Assembly: GCF_035582795.1 (NCBI RefSeq)
Contig: NC_134373.1
Coordinates: 13,786,001-13,850,000, forward strand
Length of the DNA stretch: 64,000 bases
From: Mycteria americana
Lineage: Eukaryota; Chordata; Aves; Ciconiiformes; Ciconiidae
Direction: 5' to 3'
This document shows, piece after piece, positions 13,201-26,434 of this stretch. How positions within the stretch are numbered: position 1 is the first letter of the stretch; every line of letters begins with the position of its first letter. Below the pieces are notes generated by a model. That model saw only the letters and a program-made list of their open reading frames with translations. It did no database searches and was not told the DNA's origin. A program made the translations under genes and the position numbers.

Positions 13201-13486
13201 TACACTGATGACCATATTAGTGTCTAGCACCCAGACACCCCGGATGACACCGCACAGCTCAGTGACACACACCTGTCATTCAGAGTTCTTGCTTCATCTA
13301 AGCAGATTTTCCCTGCAAACAAGTGCCCCCTCTTGTGCAGTCTGTCTCCTCTTTCACCTGTGCTTCAGAGGAGAGTCCAACTGAAGCGGGTTCTCTCACT
13401 GTCCATATATCATCATACTTTCCCCAGTCCCCTGAGGTGAGACATTCCTATCATCTCAGTTTACCTTCCTGTATGTTTGTCTGCAG
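7258..13486 (+). other. intronic stretch, KIAA2012 locus
   Basis: Mostly unique AT-rich sequence. It includes a segment with strong splice borders but stops in all frames (7577-7740, see findings) and a protein-like open segment near 8128-8283. A fragment near 12,920-12,980 (GGCAAAATCCTGGCCTCAGT) resembles a widespread old amniote repeat. Nothing else could be supported. Confidence 0.35.
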
Positions 13487-13534
13487 ATCTCAGCCACATC
13501 GGACCATGGTCAGCTGTTCAGTACTGCATGGAAG
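13487..13534 (+). other. candidate 48-bp KIAA2012 exon (weak)
   Basis: A strong acceptor, TTACCTTCCTGTATGTTTGTCTGCAG, and a good donor, ATGGAAG|GTGCGT, flank 48 bp that are open in phase 1-in/1-out and read LSHIGPWSAVQYCME. The phase fits the phase-1 exit at 7257 and the phase-1 entry at 26435. The segment is short and I do not recognise the sequence, so the call rests only on splice signals and phase. Confidence 0.35.
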
Positions 13535-15844
13535 GTGCGTCCTCAAGGGGCAGCTTTCCGTACTCTATTCCGCAGCAAGAAGCCACTCAGTTCCTGCAGG
13601 ATTCAGACACCTGCAAAAGCAAGAATGTTTCCATTAATGAAAAGCTCCTTAAATATATATAAAAGAGCCTTTCCTGCAATGGTCCCAACATTGAAGGGTC
13701 TTCAATACCACGTCTTAGAAGTTAAGGAGAGTGGACAGATAGTACTTTCTGCCTTCAGATACTACATCTGTTAACTTTTTAGGATGACACCCATTCCTGA
13801 GACAATGATTTCATGTTTGCAATGATGTTCTTATAGCTCAGTAATTTTATAGAAGTGAAGGCAGAAAGGAATCTGATTTTTATGTCAAACTACATCAAAA
13901 ACAGTGTTGTTGACTATTAACATTCATGTCAATATTTCAGCTGAGGAAAAAAAATATCCTAACACATTTGTCAAGGAGTAACAGACTATGCTAGAGTCAG
14001 CAGTTTAAAACAACTGGGTTGCCGGTTAGTCACAGTCTGAGCAAAGATTTTCTTCCAAGTTGGAATAAGAAAGCCTTTCAATTTTATTTACAGTTTTTAA
14101 GTATTCAGAAACAGACTCTACGGAAGAACAGTGGAGGTTTTTTTCCGTTCTAGCCAGGAGATTCACAAGGGATTTATGAAGCTTTTTTTAAAAACAAGTA
14201 AGAGTCATCAGGTCACAGATACCAAGCTGCCCTCTTATTGCAAAAATGTAAATGCTACTGTCTACAAGAATATCAAGAATTTCCTCACTGTGCCACATAA
14301 GGCAAAGTCTTTATATTTATTGTTATAGGACAATCAGCTACAGGGCCCTCTAGTATTTTAGAGCAAAAGCACATGAAATTTTTAGCAGCCATTCTCTGGA
14401 GGGAAATTTCAAGGTGACTAGAACAGTCCTTTAGATGGATAAAAATATGCTTATAATTAGAACAGACTTCTTATATGATCATTATGCACTTCTTATTCAT
14501 GTTAGCGGATTGCAGAAAAGGTATAGATACTTGAAAAGACACAAAACTATAATTGATGTTATTGTAATTCTGTATTATAAAGAAACAACCTACATCATCC
14601 TGTTTAGAACTGAAAAGCTACACTGCCTCCTTCTTGAAAGTCTGAGCAGCTATGGGGAGCTATTCATCAGTAAGTAGGTAAAACCACACACAAAGTTCAC
14701 AAGTTATTCCCGAGTTTCACAGCAGCACTTGAGTATTATCACACAAGATGCAGCAAATGAGGTTATGCAAGAACTTGAGAAGTGAGGAGGTCTCAGATGA
14801 AAGGGGTAAGAGCAAACTCTGGTCTGTGGAATGTCACATTAAAATTGGACATCTAGAGTTCTGAGTTGTTTCTACAGGAGTTTGTGACTGATCCTGCTCT
14901 TGGTGCAGCCAGTATTTTCACTATGGAGCCTACCTGTCTAAGTACACTCAGGCAGCCACTAACAAGGGTCTCCTGGAGACCGCTGCTTTCCTCAGCTGAT
15001 AACCAAATCTCCCAGTTCAGTCCCCCCAAGGAGAAACACAGAAGATGCATCCTACCCACCCCCCCCCATTGCCTGCATACACAGGAGAGACGGGGCAGAC
15101 CCTCCACAGAGTTCGGATATGCAATTTTTATTTCACCAGTATGAAGTTAGCCAGTCCCTGGCCAGTCTCATCCTTGAGCCTACCACCACACAACTGCCAC
15201 CAGCGCTGCTTCATTAAAGCAGTCTAAGATCTACACAGACCCTAACCTGTCTTTGGGTATTATTTGCATATTGGTAGGTTTGTTTGCCTGGGAACTGGCT
15301 CTGCTTATCCTGTCCCCTTTCTATAAGACAGAAAACAGATTAAAGTTCTGTTTCTGGGGCTGTCCGTCTAGCTTACTTGCTTGTTCTGTTTGTGGTTTTG
15401 GTTTGTTTTTGTTTTAATAATGCTATTAAAACTCACTCTGTAAGCAGAGACATAGAGAAAACTATATAGACCCTGATCAAGATGCTCTCAATTTCATTGC
15501 AGGAGACTCTGAATTACCTTTTGAAACTGGAGGCAATCTTCACAGATATTCACATGAAACCCCTGACTGAAGAAATGAGTAATAACATACAAGCCATATC
15601 TTCTTATAAAATTCAGTATGAAGTAATACAAGAAACATTTATGGGAAAACATAAGCATATATTGCATTAAGTGGGTAGGTAATTAGCAGACCTGGAGAAG
15701 GGCTTGCAGGCCCAAAAGCTGATCTATTCTCCCTCCTCCCAGTTATGTCAGTCAGTCTAATAAGAGAAACTGCTGCTCCCAACAAATTTTCCCTTGCAGA
15801 AACTTGGACATATTTTTTTCTAGAATGCTCTGGTCATTCCCCCC
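13535..15844 (+). other. intronic stretch before LTR
   Basis: Unique AT-rich sequence. Several short open frames occur on both strands, but none has splice borders or composition that would support a gene. Confidence 0.35.
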
Positions 15845-16392
15845 TGTGCTGGTTTTGGCTGGGGTAGAGTTAATTTTCTTCACAGTAGCTAGGATGGGGC
15901 TATGTTTTGGATTTGTGCTGTAAACAGTGTTGATAATAAAGAGATGTTTTAGTTATTGCTGAGCAGTGCTTACACAGAGTCAAGGCCTTTTCTGCTTCTC
16001 ACACCACCCGACCAGCGAGTAGGCTGGGGGTGCACAAGAAGTTGGGAGGGAACAAGGCTGGGACAGCTGACCCCAACTGACCAAAGGGATATTCCATACC
16101 ATATGACATCATGCTCAGTATATAAAGCTGGGGGAAGAAGGGGGAAAGGGGCACATTCAGAGCGATAGTGTTTTGTCTTCCGAAGTAACCATTACATGTG
16201 ATGGAGCCCTGCTTTCCTGGAGATGGCTGAACACCTGCCTGCCGATGGGAAGGAGTGAATGAATCCCTGTTTTTATCTCAACCCACAAGTTTTCTCAGTT
16301 TTACTCTTCCTTTTCTCTCCCCCATCCTGATGCAGGGGAGTGAGCGAGCAGCTGCATGGTGCTTAGTTGCCGACTGGGGTTAAACCACAACA
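15845..16392 (+). mobile_element. solo LTR of an avian endogenous retrovirus (ERVL-like)
   Basis: A 548-bp element starting TGTGCTGGTTTTGGCTGGGG and ending GGGGTTAAACCACAACA, that is TG...CA termini. It is flanked by CCCC on both sides, which may be a short target duplication although it sits in a C-run. A TATA box (TATATAAA, 16119-16126) follows a CATATGACATCATGCTCAGT block, so the LTR reads on the + strand. The overall sequence matches my memory of an LTR repeated many times in neoavian genomes. No gag, pol or env sequence adjoins it, so it is a solo LTR left by recombination. It lies within an intron of the KIAA2012-like gene in the same orientation. Family name is uncertain. Confidence 0.85.
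16119..16126 (+). promoter_or_regulatory. LTR TATA box
   Basis: TATATAAA lies inside the solo LTR, just after CATGCTCAG, at the position expected for the U3 core promoter. Whether it is active is unknown. Confidence 0.6.
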
Positions 16393-19300
16393 CCCCTACA
16401 TACACCCCTTTGTGGTTTGTACGCATACCCAGATTAAGCCCTACCCTATCACATTCAGGAGAAAATTAAATTTTCAGTGAACTTGCAATAATAGGTAGTC
16501 CTGAAGACATGGGATGCAACGACCAGTGAGGCTTATCTGAGGAAGCAGATTTTTTTCTAATAAAACTTGTGGATCAGCATCTAGCCAGATTAAGCAGAGG
16601 GAGAAATGAAGGATACTGGGCAGGAAAACAGAGGTTAAGGTAGAGGAGGTTTAAACAGGAATGCTTACACTGGAAGGTGTGCGTGATCTTACACAAGGGT
16701 TAGAAGACGGAAACTAGTCTAATTTATTGTGGAGGATAAATAAAGGGAGAAAGCATCAATATTCTCTATTTAGGCTACTTCCCATCCTTGCCTTGGGCTT
16801 GCTTTACACACTTGTAATTTAAAAAAAATAATAATAATGAAGGTTTTGAAATCAAGCATATGAAACGCCTCAGTTTTGCTGCAAACCTTCTGACAGATCA
16901 GCCATTATCATGTTAGGCATAGGACAGAATTCTCAGGCTGTGAAGGGAATCTTTTTGCTCTCACTGTTGTGCTGTCTCCTTCTCTGGGGCATCACTTAGT
17001 CTCTCGATTTAATAAATTAAAGGCTATTTAGTAACAGTGGGAAGATTATTCCTATAAGTCACTGTTCAGTCCAGGTCCTCAGTAAAGTGGTTCCTGGCAA
17101 GGCTGCAAAACCTGAGAGCACAAGCTGGGGTATCAGGCTCCAGTTTCTTCAACACATTTCTTGTATAAAGAGATGCAAACAAGAAAGCCTCATATCTGAG
17201 CTGGCAATAAAACACCTCAAACTTGGGAGCAATGCTTGGAAAAAAAAAAGTTTTGTGAGAAGTATCTCATAAAAGCAGTTATTTCTTTCCCCACACAGTT
17301 CCACCCACTTCAATTATCATTATTCTGAACAGCAGAACTTTCTAACAAAACAAATAATTGAGCGACAGCAGAAGGGTGGGGGGCTTATTTATCTATGCAT
17401 TTATTTTTTATTACAGGAAGTTCCTGGAATGCAGGCCAGACACTCATTTCAATCTAACAAAAAACTGGTGAGTATATAGCTACTGGAAGATTTTTCAGGA
17501 TTTATGAAAGCAGCTGTCCTCTACAAGAGTTAGATTACAAGGAAAAGGAGACCATCCCCAGTGCAGCAGCAGGAAAACATGACTGGGGTCACTGTCACTC
17601 AAGCCTAATGCATAAGTCTGTTACTTTGCGATCAAAAATCAGTGACTGCAGTCATAACCACTGTCCTGGCCCTGCATATTGCACAAAGTTGTCCATAAAA
17701 TTACTCATGTGCATAAGTAGTCCCACATGGTTCAGTGGGTCTCATTACATAAGTGTTAGCAGGGGTCTTAGGTCAGGATACTGCATTCCTTAAACCAGAC
17801 AGATTCCCATTGAAATGATTAGGAGCGCTTCATTTGCCAAATAGAAAGAATTCCACAGGTATTTGTTTGAAGTGCGATACAAATTTACTTTGGCCACATT
17901 TCCACCTTTCTCTAATGCTTGCAGGAAAAAGCTATTTGAGTGCACAAGTATTACTGACCAAAGCAAATTTCAGACTCATATTCACAGGTATTTGCACCAG
18001 AAGTTTGTGTCCACAGCTACCACCACACACATTAGTTATCTGACCAAATCATAATGAAGCAACAACTCAAATTTCTGTCTCTCACACACACATTTACTGA
18101 TTTCCAAGGGCATGTGAGATTTTTGTTAATTTTTATACTTATGAAGAAATCATTGCCCTTTTGCAACTGAAAGGTGGGCTACACTCAGTGCCAGGTAAAT
18201 CACTTGGTTTGAGCAGTGAGCAAGAGCTGCAACAGTGAAACACAGTAAATTAAGCAGACTTCTTGCTAAATCAGCAACACAGGATTGAACCCTTAGTGCT
18301 ATTCACTATAAATGGATCTATTGGATTATGGGTCATTAGTTCAACCACTTTTAACAAGTACGACCAAATAGGAATGTTATTAAACATTTATCTTCAGGGG
18401 CAGATTTACTAGGGAAGATAAGGAGATTGTAGAGACTCTCCATTAGCACTGCCTATTTCAGCATGCATTCCTGTCATAAGCACCTTTCGTTCATAAAAAT
18501 ATCTCAGGAACCCAAAGCATCCTACAGATGTCTGCCTTTACATGCTGGTGACTGCACCCTGGCACCCTCCAGATGCTGACCGGTTATTTCCAACACACAT
18601 TATTTGATAACCTCTTGCTGCTTTCATACTCCATGCTGTCAAGACAACAGGGGCAAACTTTTTTGAAAAAAATACAAACTATAAGCTGAATTTCCCAATA
18701 ATCAGTCTGTCCTTAGGACACCAAGACACCGAGCTTGCTCCTAACAGCAGGCCACCCAGCATTTTTTGAAAACCAGAACAACTATTTAGAAATGTAATTT
18801 CTGTCTCCTAAGGGTTTATTTAACTCTTACCCCGGGCCTCCACGTCTGACCCCTGCCTCCTTCCGACCCTCCCACTGGCTAGAGCAGGAAGGCACAAGGC
18901 AAAGAACAGCGCCTGCCTGCGAGCCCTGGGATGACTTAGAAAAAACCTAGACAAATAAATTCTCCCAGATCTTTTGCAGGTCTTAATCGCAGGTCTTGAA
19001 CAGGCTCCCAAACCAATCTGTAACACAATGGCACCAACAAAAGTGGCAGAAAGAGATCTCCCTTAACAAGAATGGTTTGTCAGGGCAAGGACAGAGAAAG
19101 AACAGGAGAAGAGAAACAGGAACAATTTACCACGTTGGCTGTAGAGGGGAATAGATCTTACTAACTGCAGCTGAAATTGTCACTGACTGACTAAGGAAGA
19201 GGGTAATTAGACACACAAAAGCAGTCTCTCTCCTTTCCCTCTAGGGTCAGTTTGGGTTCTTAGAAATTTGTACCTTGGCCCCTGTGCCATACAAAAGTAA

Positions 19301-22300
19301 GGAATTAATTAAGCGGGAAGAAAGTGCAGTTTTCACCACCCTGGTCTATTGTTTCAGCCTCTGCAGACACTAACATTTGTCACTGCTACAGTTTACACTC
19401 CTCCATATTTGTGGTGTCCCCACCAGAAATCAAAACTACTTAAATTTTCATTTATAGGTCAAATTCCAGAAGAAAAGAATCACACTAGGAAGGATGGATT
19501 GGGAGGCTTTTTGTTGCAGGTTCCAAGCATGAAGGTTGCAGCCAATGGCAGCGTGTAGTTAGCTACTTTTGCCTCACCCTTATTCTCACGGTTTCCTCAT
19601 TGCCTTAAAAGAAGCCTTTATCCTGATTTTAAAAGCTGTATCAGTCCTTCTAGGTTTGAATCTATGAAAGAAAGAAGCAGCTTACTAAATAGTCTCAAAT
19701 TCTTTGCATTATTGATAGTCAAGGACTGGAAAGCTGGGTGATAAATAGACATTGAGCCTCTTTTAGTTAAGATTAAAACAACAAATCTCATTCTACCATA
19801 ACGGATACACGAATTACATCATCAATAATTACTTTTGTTACAGAACAACTGTGACAACCAGGTCAAACTGAGCACCCATGACTATGCATCTAGTCCCTAG
19901 AAAGCCAAACTTAGTCCTGATTTTATGAAGAAGGCAGGATCAAGAACCTGAAGAAGTCTTGTCTTCCAAGAGTGGGTCTCGGGCCTTTTCATATCCCTTT
20001 AAATGGGTCAAGACTCAAGCAAGCTGGATTGTTATTCCATTCCAAAGTCTCGGACCTGTTTTTAAATAGTCACAGAAATACACAGACTGCACCATAGCCA
20101 GTGTTGTGATATGTGGGATAGCTAGCTGAGAAAGAGAACAAAACAAAACTCAAACTCCCAGAATCAACTCTTGAAATTCCCAAAAAAGCAGCATATTTCA
20201 CTGCTGAAAAGTGCATTTTTATGGAAGGGTGTTGGCTCCGTTATCAACTGCCATGCCCTTACTAGCTCTTAAAAGTAGAACAAATGTTAGGAAGGGTTTT
20301 ATGACTGGACGGGGAAAGGCAGGAGATAGACTATTTAAAAAAGTATGAGAAGGAGTTAGCACAGAGCCAAAACAATCTTGCAGCTGCATTACATTATCCC
20401 AGTGGGAAGTTGCCAGGCTGGCAGCAAAGTTAAGCTCTACGCTCATGAAAGTGAAGCACTGATACCACCAGCTACAACTTGCATTAAATGATCTTCCCAC
20501 ACCTCAGTGCCAATCCAGCTCAGTCCTGATCTGCAACAATTTTGCTGTTCCAGCCCTGGGCCTGTTTTACACAAAGGCTGCTAGTCAATCTGAACAAACT
20601 GTACATCCAAACTGTGTAGTGATTTACAATTAAGCTTCTTTCAAACCATCATGATAAATAGTGAGGATTGTTATATGTAAGCAACAGCTTAGCAGAATAG
20701 ATACTTCTCTGCAGTCTGCAAGCTGCTACCCATCCCATCGCAATCTGACCATAACACTTAAAAATCTATAACCCAAATGAGCTCCTATGTTATTCATGCT
20801 AATTATTTTATAGTACCACAAACATACACAGTACTTTTTAAAATACAAAACAGAGACACTATCTTTTCAAGTTGGGAGAGTTTACATTAACCCAAGATAA
20901 TTACTTTGGAAAGGAAATTCATAGAAATAACTGTGGTAAGAAAAAACATCTTGGAAAAGTTTCATAAGGTAAAGCAGAATCACGAAGCAGTGCGATGGAT
21001 AAATATCAAAAGGACAGGCTATGCATAGGGTAAGATATGGCAGAAAGCCTGAAACTTTTTTCATGTCCTTGTCAGCATGACAGAGGCTTAGCGTGCCAGC
21101 TGAATGCTTTCTTTCACCTGCAACTGTATCTCCATGGTCACCCACTAGACCTTTCAACACCATCCAAAACCTGCTGCTTCCAGAGACTGCCAGAATTTGT
21201 GGAGACCTTCCCCTGCTGATGTAAAAGTGGAGCCATAATGCAAACAGTAGTGTGGAACCACAGAAACACAACCAACCTACTTCTAGTTCTTTACTGTTTC
21301 ATAGGGACACAGGCTATGTTGTTGGTTTACAGTTGTACAGCTCCTCCAGGTTACACAAGCTCTCAGGGAGGAACAGACGTCAAAATAATACAAATTTCTG
21401 TGCCATTTAATTCAAAGCACTTTATAAATGTTAACAAAAACACACCCTGAGCTATAAAAACAAATTATAGATGGGATCACCTCACTAGTGAAATGCAGCT
21501 GCCTCTGCCCTGCGAAATTGCAGCTAATGGTTCACAGTGACATTCCACAGCCATCCAAAGCCACATTCAGGAGTTAACTTTTCATATTTGCAGTTATGAG
21601 AACTATTTCTGAAAATATTTCAGATATTAAATATCATTCATTGTAGGTCATGGCTCTGAAATTCTTCTGGTCATCTTCACAGAAAACTCTACAGTTTTTG
21701 GAGGCAGCCATCCAGAAGAAAGGAGAGTCTTAGAACGTTAGAAATACAGAGCCAGCTTGTTTGGTTTTTGCATGTACCATTTATGTGAGTGTGTTGTCAT
21801 ATACCTGTATGACAAACTTAACTTGCCAACTCGAGAAAAGGGAAGCTTTCAGTTGTAAAAAACAAAACAGCAAACCAAAACACACACCACAGATGATTTA
21901 ATTTTTCGGTAACTAGTGGGCTGGATAACACATTTCCAAATGGCAGAGCAACTAGCATAAAACAGCTCTCATAACAAAAGAGATTATATTTAAGAAACTG
22001 GGCAAATCTTCTGTTCACTGCCCATGTCCTGACCAGGCAGTGGTGTTCGCAGCCAGGCAGAAATCAGTTCCTTCACAGACAGCTCTTCTCTATCAGCTTT
22101 ATCTGAATGCTCAGATAAAGATGTAGAATGATAATAGACAAACATATCAAAGTTGGAAACAGGTAATACCCCAGTACTTCATTTCCAAACTAAAGTTTTG
22201 CTAGCTTGAGTCATGTTAGAAAGGCCAGATTATACTTCACCTTTTGTTTGTTTAATATCAACAGTCTACCCTATGCCAAGAGGAACATAACTGAAGACCT

Positions 22301-24194
22301 TATGTAAGGGATCTTACAGTCCGAGGACACAACAAAACTTCCATAAATAGAAATCTACTCTCATAAATCTTATTGCAGAAGCAGTGTCTGAGATGACAGT
22401 CAGAATCTTCAAAGACACAGTTTGATATAAATTTAGAGGAATGGGAAAGAAGACTAAGTCCTCTTCCTGCACTATGTATCCTCCCACAATCACATAACAC
22501 TATCATGCAGCTGCAGAGTTGCATCTGCCACCAGAACGATAATATTTAGCACTTTCAGAATGCAAAGAGCAATACAAAACCCAGTTTATGCAGTCTAAAC
22601 ACATGGTTAATATTCCTATGGGGAAACAAAGTCCAAAGAAATGAATACACCTTCTAAATTCATTGCACTGACCCACAGGCCCCAGTTTAGTGCTGTTCTT
22701 GGTGTTTCTGATCTTTGAACAGTCTAGTAAATAAGCTAGAGTTAACACATCAGTGTTGGTGAGTGAGTTAATCAGTTCTTTGGTTATAGCTTCACACTGT
22801 CTCCAAACTCAAGTAGGCATTGCATCACACTGGCTTACATTAAATATTTTTTCCACAGCTCTTTAAAGTATAAAAACAGGGCTTTGCTTTGACTAGATGA
22901 TTCCAGAGCAGAGTTCCATGGGAATGGATCCATTTTGTAAACATAGAAGACGTGGAGTCCCATACACTTTGCTGTAGTTTTCTGTAATATGTTGAATCTA
23001 CTGCCCTTTAAGGGGTAGATGTAAATACATTTCCTTATTAAATGTACTGACTATGGTACTCTAGATTACACCTTCCTGACTTGATCTGTTACAGCTTCAT
23101 CCTCTCTTCCAACAGAAAATCCCCACAAAGATGCGAATTACACAGGCAAATGATTTAAAGAATGTTCTTAAGAACCACTAGGGAACATTTATTTGCAGAC
23201 AAAGAAGGCTCCCAGTTGTTTCCTTTATATCTTCGTCTTTCCCTTAACAACTTCAGCATTTACAATATACACTAGTCTCTTTTCTTTTGCTACATTCCAT
23301 ACAGATGCACAGATTCCTTCTCAAAAGTATCCAGCCACAATACAGAAGTGCTGGGGGCAGAATTTGTTGGAAAAATGCCATCTGTATTTGCAGAGCTCTA
23401 TAAATGAGATATCACCCATCTGATACACTGTAGGTCAACTCTTCCTTTCTTTAGTGTTCACTTTTCAGCAACTGAAATCACAAGGCATGAAGTCAATAGA
23501 TATTTAAGCTATTTAAATAGCACCAAGGATAAAGGTCATGCCTCTGATGTGATTTATCTTCACAGGAACCCACCCAAATCTTAGAAACCACTGCCTTGGA
23601 GATAGGAGATTCTGGGGGTTGTATAGATAAGAGGCTGGTACATTCAAACTAGAGATAGCTTTTTCCAGAGTGTATTTAAATAGCTGAGAGCAAGGCCTGA
23701 GGTAAAAACAAACAAACAAAACCCCCACCAATGTGATATACTCAGGAAAATGCCCATGAAGTTGTGGAGAGTTGCTCTCTCCTGCACTGGCTGAGAGGCT
23801 GGTGTTTTCCCAAGCCCGTCACAGTAAAGGAAATCAGCAGTCAGGTCTTCCAGTCACTGCTGCCTCATGGCCCAGCACTGTTTTCACTTATGCTCCTTAC
23901 TTTACTTCTAAGGTAAGAATAATTCTTCTGTACCCTAGTAGTTTGTCCATGGCCTAAAAAGGAGGGAGACAGCAAACCTCGAGTGCAGTTCAGTGAGCCA
24001 GGCTAAACAGCTGGCCATGCCAAAACAGGTATCCCACACTGCCATCTTCCCCCAACCTACCCACACTCCCCCTGCTTCCCTTATGCCAGACCTGGTATTT
24101 GCCTAACTTCACCATGAGTCCATCAGCTTGCTCACCCAGCTGGAAACTAGCCCAGAAAAAAAAAAAAAAAAGAAAAAAAAATCTTCTGACAAAG
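16393..24194 (+). other. intronic stretch after LTR
   Basis: A long AT-rich region with an old amniote repeat near 17,690-17,770 and a possible SINE remnant near 21,405-21,500. An A-rich tract lies at 24,158-24,180. I could not support any coding exon in it. Confidence 0.35.
17690..17770. repeat. old interspersed repeat of amniotes
   Basis: The sequence ACTCATGTGCATAAGTAGTC followed by a CACATGGTTCAGTGGGTCTC block and CATAAGTGTTAGCAGGGGTC resembles a common ancient amniote repeat containing 'actcatgtgcataagtagtcccattgacttcaatggg' and 'cataagtgtttgcagga'. It is diverged; the family name and ends are not known to me. Confidence 0.4.
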
Positions 24195-24220
24195 TAGCAA
24201 ATGGGATCACTTGGTCAAAG

Positions 24221-24315
24221 GTCAGTCAAACATGAGAACTGATGCCAGTGAGAAAAGGGAAAAGGGAAAGCCTGTGGCTCCCCCTGAACATCTCAGGAAA
24301 CCAGTTCCTAAAGAG
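24221..24315 (+). other. protein-like open segment, possible exon
   Basis: The + strand frame is open from 24190 to 24495 and reads TDASEKREKGKPVAPPEHLR then KPVPKEVAEIGNSS, a Lys/Glu/Pro-rich composition like the rest of this locus. A donor-like GAG|GTAGCA follows 24315. No convincing acceptor precedes it, and the phase-0 exit does not match the phase-1 entry at 26435. It may be an exon with unusual borders, a decayed exon, or chance. Confidence 0.3.
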
Positions 24316-26434
24316 GTAGCAGAAATAGGCAACTCCAGCACCACCACTACACAGCCACATGCAAACATGTCAGCAAATAACTTGGTAAATAATAAAAAAG
24401 TAGTGAAATCAGACAAACCTAGAGAGGAAGGGCAGTATCTCCCTGACTTTCTGTGCACATTACTACACACATGTGAAAAACAACTGTTCACATGACTTTA
24501 AAAAGTTTCGACCAGTCCCGGGAACTCTGCTACAAAAAATCTCATTTTTCTCTCAAATTTACTCTATGAAATGGAACTCCACCTTGTGTAACAGGGACAG
24601 CAACAGCACAATTAAAAAATTCCACCTGAGGCCAGCTCTGTTCAGCAACAAGAGGAGAGGAAGAGAGCTAATTAAAACCATGATCTCTGAAATCAGAAGT
24701 GGTTAGTTGCACATTCCAGATAGAACATAGTATCTGTCACAGGTGACTGACCTCAAAACAGAGGAGGGAGCAGGGGAGGTGAATGTAGTTACAACAAAAC
24801 ACACAGTCTGGAGGAAAAAGTGATTTAAGAGCTACTAGAATCACTGATATTTGTGTTTGGGTGAAAAGAACAGCAGACATGGAGCTGAAGTAGATACTAA
24901 GGGCATGTTCATGCAATCCTGGCACAGAGAAAACTGATGATATAATTGGGAATTTTGCCTATTTTCTTTGAGATCAGTGTCTCAGTAATTTATTAAGTTC
25001 TTTTAACCAGTCAGTCCAGATAGGAAGGATTTCAGATTAACTAACTACAGGCTTAAACCTGCAAAGGGCATTTTGCATTTCAAGAGACCACCTCACACCT
25101 TGCAGGAGGGAACTGGAGGTATCTTTTGAGAACAAACATGGGGACCATTACTGTTCAATTTCAGAATTTTCCCCGCATTGCCCAAATCTCTATAGACTGC
25201 AGCAACTATCATTTTTGCTTCTATGGCAGTCAAAGCTCTTGAATCATTAACATGGGAATATCAGCATTGCTATTACTCCCAGACATTTCTTTCTTCACTT
25301 TCCAATGTTTTCTCTGCGCTATCTGTCATTACCTTGTTTTCTCATTTTCCTTTTCATTAAAGATTATTATTCAAGGGAGGAAATGTAGAACAGTCTGAGA
25401 ATTCATTCAGCATGAATGGAGAGACACATATGGTCTAGTGACTTAAGCGGAGGATCAGGAGCCAGGCTGCTCATAAGACCTAGCCTGACAGTCTCCCTCT
25501 TGGTCTTTGTGCAAGTCATTTAAGGTCAAATACTTTTCCCTTCCCACAGCCAAAAGTTCAGTAGGGGGTCAATTCCTTTGGACAGAAGAAAGGGTTACGC
25601 CACTAACATTGATACTCCAACTTGTATTGTAGCTACACTGTCCTTGTGTGAAGGACAGACACTTCCTTTATGCTTATGCTCACCACAGTTACAACACAGG
25701 ACATCATGAGCTCAAATATTTTGTGATCACGTCAATGCATAGCATGGCTTTACAGAAACCACAGGCAGGGACAAGCTGTGTACACTACATCAGCTGGTCA
25801 AGGGAAATTTGACTTGGATGAGAGCCTTCTCCCAGCATGACTGAAATAAAGAACATGTTTTTTTCTGATCTGCTCTAGCTGCAAACTTGTGTGTTTGCAA
25901 ACATCACACAAACCAGTCCCCAGCAATAACTAGTGCTATCTGGTTCACCACAGTCATCCCATGAAGACAACTCACTGTGGTTGATATCCAGTCACTTCTC
26001 GTCTCCTTCAGTCTCATGGCGTTGGGATTAAGGAGGAATTCCCACAGAATGGGGCTCTGCAATGGACAGTGTGTGTGGACTCCAGGTGCAGTCCCCCATG
26101 AGCATCTCAGCCTTCCCATCAGGTTGCTAAATCTTCTCTGCACACACATTTGACAGTCAGAGCAGCAATGCTTCTTTCAGCCTGCTTTAGTTCTCCAACT
26201 GGATAGAATAATTCTCACTTGCTTAACAATAGAGCTGGGAAAAATATAATAATTCACTTCAGCATTAATGTGTTTGTGTTTCTTTTTACCACCCAGAAGA
26301 GCAGAACCAGACAAAGTAGATCCTTCTCAGGAAATGTGCTACTTTAAAAGTAAGTTATGTGAATTTTAGTCTAACTGGCACCATTTGTTGGGTGCATAGA
26401 CCTATAGCTAATTTCTCCCTCATTTTTCCTCTAG
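24316..26434 (+). other. intronic stretch, KIAA2012 locus
   Basis: Non-coding apart from a MIR-like SINE at 25,431-25,550 (listed). Nothing else could be supported. Confidence 0.35.
25431..25550 (+). mobile_element. MIR-like SINE
   Basis: TGGTCTAGTGACTTAAGCGG, then GATCAGGAGCCAGGCTGC, then TTTGTGCAAGTCATTTAAGG and a C/T-rich tail follow the order of the MIR consensus (tRNA-like head, 'ggagtcagga', 'tgtgaccttgggcaagtcacttaa'). It is diverged, as expected of an old insertion. Confidence 0.55.

Noticed and set aside
15956-16168. 70-codon open frame
   Set aside because: Entirely inside the solo LTR; not a gene.
21405-21500. Possible SINE tail (AAAGCACTTTATAAATGTTAAC-like start)
   Set aside because: Similarity to old SINE tails is limited to about 25 bp; too weak to list as an element.
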